Origin: an uncultured Acetatifactor sp.
GTDB taxonomy: Bacteria > Bacillota > Clostridia > Lachnospirales > Lachnospiraceae
Direction: 5' to 3'
DNA length: 64,000 bases
Assembly (NCBI GenBank): GCA_910578215.1
Contig: CAJTPH010000003.1
Coordinates: 1-64,000, forward strand
This document shows positions 59,947 through 64,000 of this stretch, piece after piece. The notes under the pieces are model-generated. The model had not been told where the DNA came from. It made no database searches and saw only the letters and a program-made list of their open reading frames with translations. The first letter of the stretch is position 1; every line of letters begins with the position of its first letter. The position numbers were made by a program, and so were the translations under genes.

Positions 59947-62900
59947 CTACAGCAGCCCGCACAAATAAGCATAGGCGTTAATGACGGTCCTCTGCTGCCT
60001 GCCCGCAATGACATAATAATCCATAAAATGATTTTCTTGATTTTGGCCGCCCGTCTCCATATAGAGATATGAGCCATAGGCGGGAATGTCGCAGCTAAAG
60101 CATATGCCTGTGGCTGCCGGAAGAAGCCCATAGCCCCTGTCCGACAAAATGAAGGGCAGCGCCTTCTGACCGTCCTGCGTTCCCTGGTAAGAAAGAATCC
60201 TTGCCGTTCCTCTAAGCCCCAGCCCCGGCTGCCCTTCCGGTCCCAGGGCAAACAGCTGCTCCCCCTTCTGCCAGTCCGTAAAAAGCCAGCTCCGGATGCC
60301 GGTAGCCTGCGCCCGGGCGCTGTTCCGCCGCAGACCTGCCGTCTGAGGAAGGGATTCTATCTGTCTGCATTCCTGCTTCCGCTCCGCAAGCAGCAGCTTC
60401 TTCTCCGGCGTCATATAACAGATGGTGCCCGTTGATTTGTCCACCTGTAAAAGCAGCTCTCCCGTGAGAACCTCGATCACCCTTCCGTTGTCCCGGTATT
60501 TCCAGCCCTTTTCCACTCTGTCTACCGCAACCATCGGATGTCTGCCCGCTTTGATTTCGCAGCCCTTTGCAAAGGTAACGCGGACAATGCCGCTTGCCAC
60601 GGGACTGATGCGCAAATTGCCGTACTGACTCTGAAGATACAGCCCGTCCTCACGCTTAAGGCACCACTTTACAGACAGATTGATTTTGGAGTGCCCTGCC
60701 GGACGGAGCATCTCTGTAGCAGGCATATCTCCAAAATGATACCGAGTCTCACCCAGAACGGGCGTTTTCACGGCAGGCTCCCGAAACGCCGGTCTTTCAG
60801 ACCGGTGCACGGATTGATGTGAGGGCTGTATGACAACAACCGGCTTTTTCTGACCCCTTCCGCTTTTGGACAGGGAACTGTCTGCGGCTGGACGGACGGC
60901 GTTTTTGTTTTGCTGCGGTTGCTTTGCGTAACGAACAGCCTCAGCTTGCCCCGCAGCCTCAGCTTCAGCTTGCCGTACCGCATTTTCTTTGCCCAGAAGC
61001 TCATCCTGCCGCACAGCTTTGTCATTCCCTGGCTTCTCACTTTTTTCACAGCTATCCCCAGTCGGCTTATCGGGAACCGGGTCGGCGATAAGCCCCGTCA
61101 GATTTCCGGAGTGCAGCACATAAAGCTCATGCAGCGCCCTGGTGGCGGCTACATATAGCAGCCTGGCATGTCCGTCGTCCACCGGGTAATCCTCTCTTGT
61201 GGGATTCCAGATCAGCACCGCGTCAAACTCCAGCCCCTTTGTATATTCCACGGGCAGCACCATAATACCGCTTCCGAAATCAGCCTTCTCCAAATCGCTT
61301 TCCATGATTTCAATATGCCGGGACAGTGCGGAAGCGGCGTTTTGTGCTGCCTTCCCGTCCCTGCAGACCACCGCGATGGTATCATATCCGTTTTGCTGCC
61401 AGCGCCGGCAGATGTCCGCCGCCCGCTCTGAGAATTCTTTTTCACAAAAAAGCAGCCCTGTTTCTGTGGAAGGCTCTGTTTTCATTGAAATCCTTTTTTC
61501 CGTGGCAGGCTTTGTTTCCGTGGATAGCCCTGTTTCCGTGGAAGGATCTTTTCCCATGGAAGGATTTTTTTCCATGGAAGGATTTTTTTCCATGGAAGGA
61601 TTTTTTTCCATGGATAGCCCTCTCTCCATATGAGCGGGGGATTCGGAACAATCGGAAACCTTCAGCTCCTCCACCGTCACCTCCGCACCATGCCTGATGA
61701 TGGGCTCCACCGGATAGACCGAAAAACTGCCGTGGCGCAGAATATTGGTTGCAAAATTGGAGATTTCCACCGTGTTTCGGTAACTCTTTTTCAGAATGCC
61801 GAAGCTGTCCCGGGGACCGGCAAGCATAAGCCTGCGAAGCTCCTCCCAGTCGCTCAGCCCATAGCCAAAGTGAATATTCTGGGATACATCTCCCATAATG
61901 GTATAGGTACAGTCCTTGATACAGGTGCGGAGCACATGGTAAGCAAGCATGCCGAAGTCCTGTGCCTCGTCGATAACGATGTGATGCGCCTCGCTGATGA
62001 CCTCCGTCTCCTTCACCAGCTTGTAGATCAGAGCCAGCGCCGCCAGATCGTAGACATCGAAGGCGTCTGAAGGTATCTGTACCCCATAGCCCTTGTCCCG
62101 CTGCTCTCTAAGGAACTCCCGATAAATCTCAAAGATCGGTTTCTTCCATTCCTTGCCTCCATATCTGCCCCGGTATGCTTTCAGTATCGCCTTTCGTTCA
62201 GCCTCGGTATATTTGATGCCCTTGCCTGTAAACTCGTCCCTGACCTTGATGAGCAGTCGCTCATTCAGCATATTGATCTTGCTCTGAACGGAAATATTCG
62301 GGTTCTGGCTGACATACCGCGCCACCGCGCCCCCCGACACAAGCTCTACCAGCTGTGAGTTATGAGAGGTTTTGCTCTCATGCAGAGCCTGCGTATCCCC
62401 TTTGCCTCCATGCAGCGCCTGATTACGGAGTACTGCATGAGCGCCGTCCTGTACCCTGTCCTCCTGCGTCATGTCATAAATGCCGTTCTTTCCGTCCCTT
62501 AACCCCTCCACAAACTGCCTCGGATTTAAAAAGACCGATTCCGTGGAAATGCTCTCCCTCTCCAGCCTGCGTATAAAGGCTGTGAGCTCCCGGTACCAGC
62601 CCTCCGTTCCCTTGACGGCTTCGCCGAGGCGCAACGGTTCGATTTGACTCCCTGCCTCATTTGGATGAGCCGCCTCATTGCACCCGGCTACAGGCTTGAC
62701 ATGATATTTCTTTTCATCCCAGTCCTCGTACAGCAGGCGAATAAAAAGCTGCTCCATGGTCATCTGCCTGACCCCGTGCACATCCAGGTCCGGCAGGACA
62801 CCCGTTATATAATTAAGCAAGATCCGGTTGCTGCCCACAATATAGAAATCCTCAGGGCGGAAACGCTCCTGATAATTATACAGAATGTAGGATATTCTGT

Positions 62901-63582
62901 GCATTGCCACAGTGGTCTTTCCGGAGCCTGCAACACCCTGTACAATGATATTGTGATAGGGGGATTTGCGTATAATTTCATTCTGCTCCTTCTGGATAGT
63001 CGCCACGATCTCACCCAGCACCGCCTGCTTATTCTTGGAAAGATACTTCATCAGCAGGTCGTCGTTGGCCACAACCTCAGTGTCAAAATAGCCGATAAGC
63101 CTCCCTTCATCGATTTCATAGGTCCGCTTAAGCTTTAGATCGATGGGCAGCTTCTTCCCGTCCGGCGCAAGATAGCTGCATTTTCCCAGCCCGTTTTCAT
63201 AATAGGCGTTTGCCACCGGCGCGCGCCAGTCCACTACTATCTGGTGAGTGCTGTCCTGCGAGATACCGCCCTTTCCGATATAGAGCGATTCCTCTATTCC
63301 CAGCGTATCATCCCAAAAAATGATTCTGCCAAAGTAAGGCTTTTTCTTTGCCTTCTCGTTTCTTGCCAAAGCCATTTTCATATGCTCGTTCAAGGTGATG
63401 GTGTTGTTCAAAAGTGTCCAAAGCTCCACATCATTGTCGTGGTAATGCTCCAGCATTTCATCAATTTCTGCCTGCATACGCTTTGTCTCCTGACCGTAAT
63501 TTTCCAGGTTGTGCTCCACGATCTGAAGGGTCTGTCTCAGGTACTGTTCTTCCCACTGTCTGTCCGTATTGCGCATTTTCAC
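59947..63582 (-). CDS. HelD-like superfamily 1 helicase fused to a GH31 N-terminal-like domain
   Basis: Residues about 1-790 form a HelD/UvrD-type ATPase: an N-terminal coiled coil (residues 8-75), Walker A GVAGSGKT (216-223), IDEAQDFGMLAYHV (Walker B) and a C-terminal VAATRALHELYVL motif. HelD proteins recycle RNA polymerase. Residues about 648-712 are a repeat-derived linker (MERGLS, MEKNPS units). After an alanine/glutamine-rich stretch, residues about 964-1211 resemble the N-terminal beta-sandwich of family 31 glycosidases (SQYGNLRISPVASGIVRVTF, LPFILSDRGYGLLP, MDYYVIAG). The catalytic barrel is absent. Confidence 0.85.
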   Translation of the reverse strand: MKMRNTDRQWEEQYLRQTLQIVEHNLENYGQETKRMQAEIDEMLEHYHDNDVELWTLLNNTITLNEHMKMALARNEKAKKKPYFGRIIFWDDTLGIEESLYIGKGGISQDSTHQIVVDWRAPVANAYYENGLGKCSYLAPDGKKLPIDLKLKRTYEIDEGRLIGYFDTEVVANDDLLMKYLSKNKQAVLGEIVATIQKEQNEIIRKSPYHNIIVQGVAGSGKTTVAMHRISYILYNYQERFRPEDFYIVGSNRILLNYITGVLPDLDVHGVRQMTMEQLFIRLLYEDWDEKKYHVKPVAGCNEAAHPNEAGSQIEPLRLGEAVKGTEGWYRELTAFIRRLERESISTESVFLNPRQFVEGLRDGKNGIYDMTQEDRVQDGAHAVLRNQALHGGKGDTQALHESKTSHNSQLVELVSGGAVARYVSQNPNISVQSKINMLNERLLIKVRDEFTGKGIKYTEAERKAILKAYRGRYGGKEWKKPIFEIYREFLREQRDKGYGVQIPSDAFDVYDLAALALIYKLVKETEVISEAHHIVIDEAQDFGMLAYHVLRTCIKDCTYTIMGDVSQNIHFGYGLSDWEELRRLMLAGPRDSFGILKKSYRNTVEISNFATNILRHGSFSVYPVEPIIRHGAEVTVEELKVSDCSESPAHMERGLSMEKNPSMEKNPSMEKNPSMGKDPSTETGLSTETKPATEKRISMKTEPSTETGLLFCEKEFSERAADICRRWQQNGYDTIAVVCRDGKAAQNAASALSRHIEIMESDLEKADFGSGIMVLPVEYTKGLEFDAVLIWNPTREDYPVDDGHARLLYVAATRALHELYVLHSGNLTGLIADPVPDKPTGDSCEKSEKPGNDKAVRQDELLGKENAVRQAEAEAAGQAEAVRYAKQPQQNKNAVRPAADSSLSKSGRGQKKPVVVIQPSHQSVHRSERPAFREPAVKTPVLGETRYHFGDMPATEMLRPAGHSKINLSVKWCLKREDGLYLQSQYGNLRISPVASGIVRVTFAKGCEIKAGRHPMVAVDRVEKGWKYRDNGRVIEVLTGELLLQVDKSTGTICYMTPEKKLLLAERKQECRQIESLPQTAGLRRNSARAQATGIRSWLFTDWQKGEQLFALGPEGQPGLGLRGTARILSYQGTQDGQKALPFILSDRGYGLLPAATGICFSCDIPAYGSYLYMETGGQNQENHFMDYYVIAGRQQRTVINAYAYLCGLL
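61442..61651 (-). repeat. 18-bp repeats inside the helicase gene
   Basis: Nine or ten units in the sense orientation. Three central ones (SMEKNP) are nearly identical, with diverged flanks (STETGL, ATEKRI, SMKTEP). They sit between helicase motifs as an added linker. Confidence 0.92.
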
Positions 63583-63780
63583 TCCATTTCTGCGGCTGCC
63601 CTTTCCGGGCGTCTGCTGCTAATCTCCGTTTTTTTCTCAAATTGAGGCACATCCAATTCCTTGCCCCGCTTTTTGCCACGGGGTTATTGACTGTCACAGC
63701 TAAAAGTATACATGAAAGAGAAAAAAAAACTAGACTTTTCTTTTTATATGTGCTACAGTGGTATGTAGAATTTAACCTAA

Positions 63781-63810
63781 AAAAAGCTGTCAATAATATG
63801 ACAGCTTTTT
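63781..63810. terminator. Bidirectional terminator upstream of the helicase gene
   Basis: AAAAAGCTGTC (63781-63791) and GACAGCTTTTT (63800-63810) form a perfect stem with an 8-nt loop and A/T flanks. The rest of 63583-64000 shows no other gene except the partial frame at the edge. Confidence 0.85.
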
Positions 63811-63911
63811 GACGTTATTACGGTTTGGTGCCGGCGTAAAGCACTTTAAGACTTTAAAGATCAGGCTATTATTATGGCGCGGCTTGCTCCGTATCCCGGG
63901 ACAAGCGGTTT

Positions 63912-64000
63912 TTAGCGCTTTTTATCCCGGAACAAGGTGCTTTTTATCTTAAGGTAGTACAGTAAACCAGCCATATCGGCCAGCCCCCACCCTATGGGGA
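63912..64000 (-). CDS. Possible 3' end of a gene entering from the window edge
   Basis: A minus-strand frame is open from the window edge to TAA at 63912, encoding 28 residues that end LADMAGLLYYLKIKSTLFR then DKKR. The terminator at 63781 lies 100 bp downstream of the stop. It is too short to identify, and chance is not excluded. Confidence 0.3.
   Translation of the reverse strand, partial: PIGWGLADMAGLLYYLKIKSTLFRDKKR

Overview
The window looks like chromosome of a rod-shaped, anaerobic, low-to-mid-GC Clostridia, most likely a Lachnospiraceae member. The reasons are gene content and order (mutL-miaA, radC-mreBCD-PBP2-minCDE-rodA, L21-Prp-L27-Obg, the B12 radical SAM pair, a HelD-type helicase), frequent TTG and GTG starts with strong Shine-Dalgarno sites, and an L27 carrying the Prp-cleaved leader. 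I see no prophage, insertion sequence, CRISPR array, rRNA or tRNA.

Layout. 1-22300 (+) holds DNA repair, tRNA modification and cell shape/division: mutL (5' truncated by the window edge), miaA, a PLP lyase, radC, mreBCD, a class B PBP, minCDE, rodA, mgsA, a D,D-carboxypeptidase, a P-loop protein, an HlyD-like protein, yggS, sepF, aroB, lspA and rluD. 22300-29850 (+) holds a cytidylate kinase-like gene, a polytopic membrane protein, rplU-prp-rpmA, obgE, yhbY, nadD, yqeK and rsfS. 30100-36600 has an SOS pair (lexA divergent from a YneA-like LysM gene), a tyrosine recombinase, a TtcA-like thiolase, an AI-2E transporter family protein and dtd. 36900-48940 has a flotillin, a DUF2726 protein, a NUDIX hydrolase, an RNase E/G, the two radical SAM-system proteins, and a MoxR-DUF58-membrane protein operon. 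49000-59700 is transport-rich: two zinc-ribbon ABC exporters flanking a DUF1854 protein, a free-standing 25-residue peptide gene with its own promoter and terminator, a solute-binding lipoprotein, a secreted Cys-rich protein and an ABC-2 system. 59950-63580 is a 1211-residue HelD-like helicase fused to what looks like the N-terminal beta-sandwich of a family 31 glycosidase.

The most striking signal is a dispersed 18-bp repeat family, idealised as GACTTTCCATGGAAGAAA, with a TTCCATGGAA palindromic core. It occurs as single units, tandem runs and higher-order arrays in most intergenic gaps from about 18.7 kb to 49 kb. It has also entered at least a dozen protein genes in frame (miaA, radC, minD, yggS, the carboxypeptidase gene, the yneA-like gene, the AI-2E family gene, RNase E/G, the DUF2344 gene, the DUF58 gene, moxR, a secreted protein gene and the helicase gene). 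There it encodes hexads such as LSMEEK, or GKPFFH when read on the other strand. Each unit carries a GGAAG-type ribosome-binding motif about 11 nt before an ATG, so it can act as a portable translation start; several genes appear to start inside a unit. I know of no described family with this sequence. The closest analogy I can name is the Rickettsia palindromic elements that insert in frame into genes.
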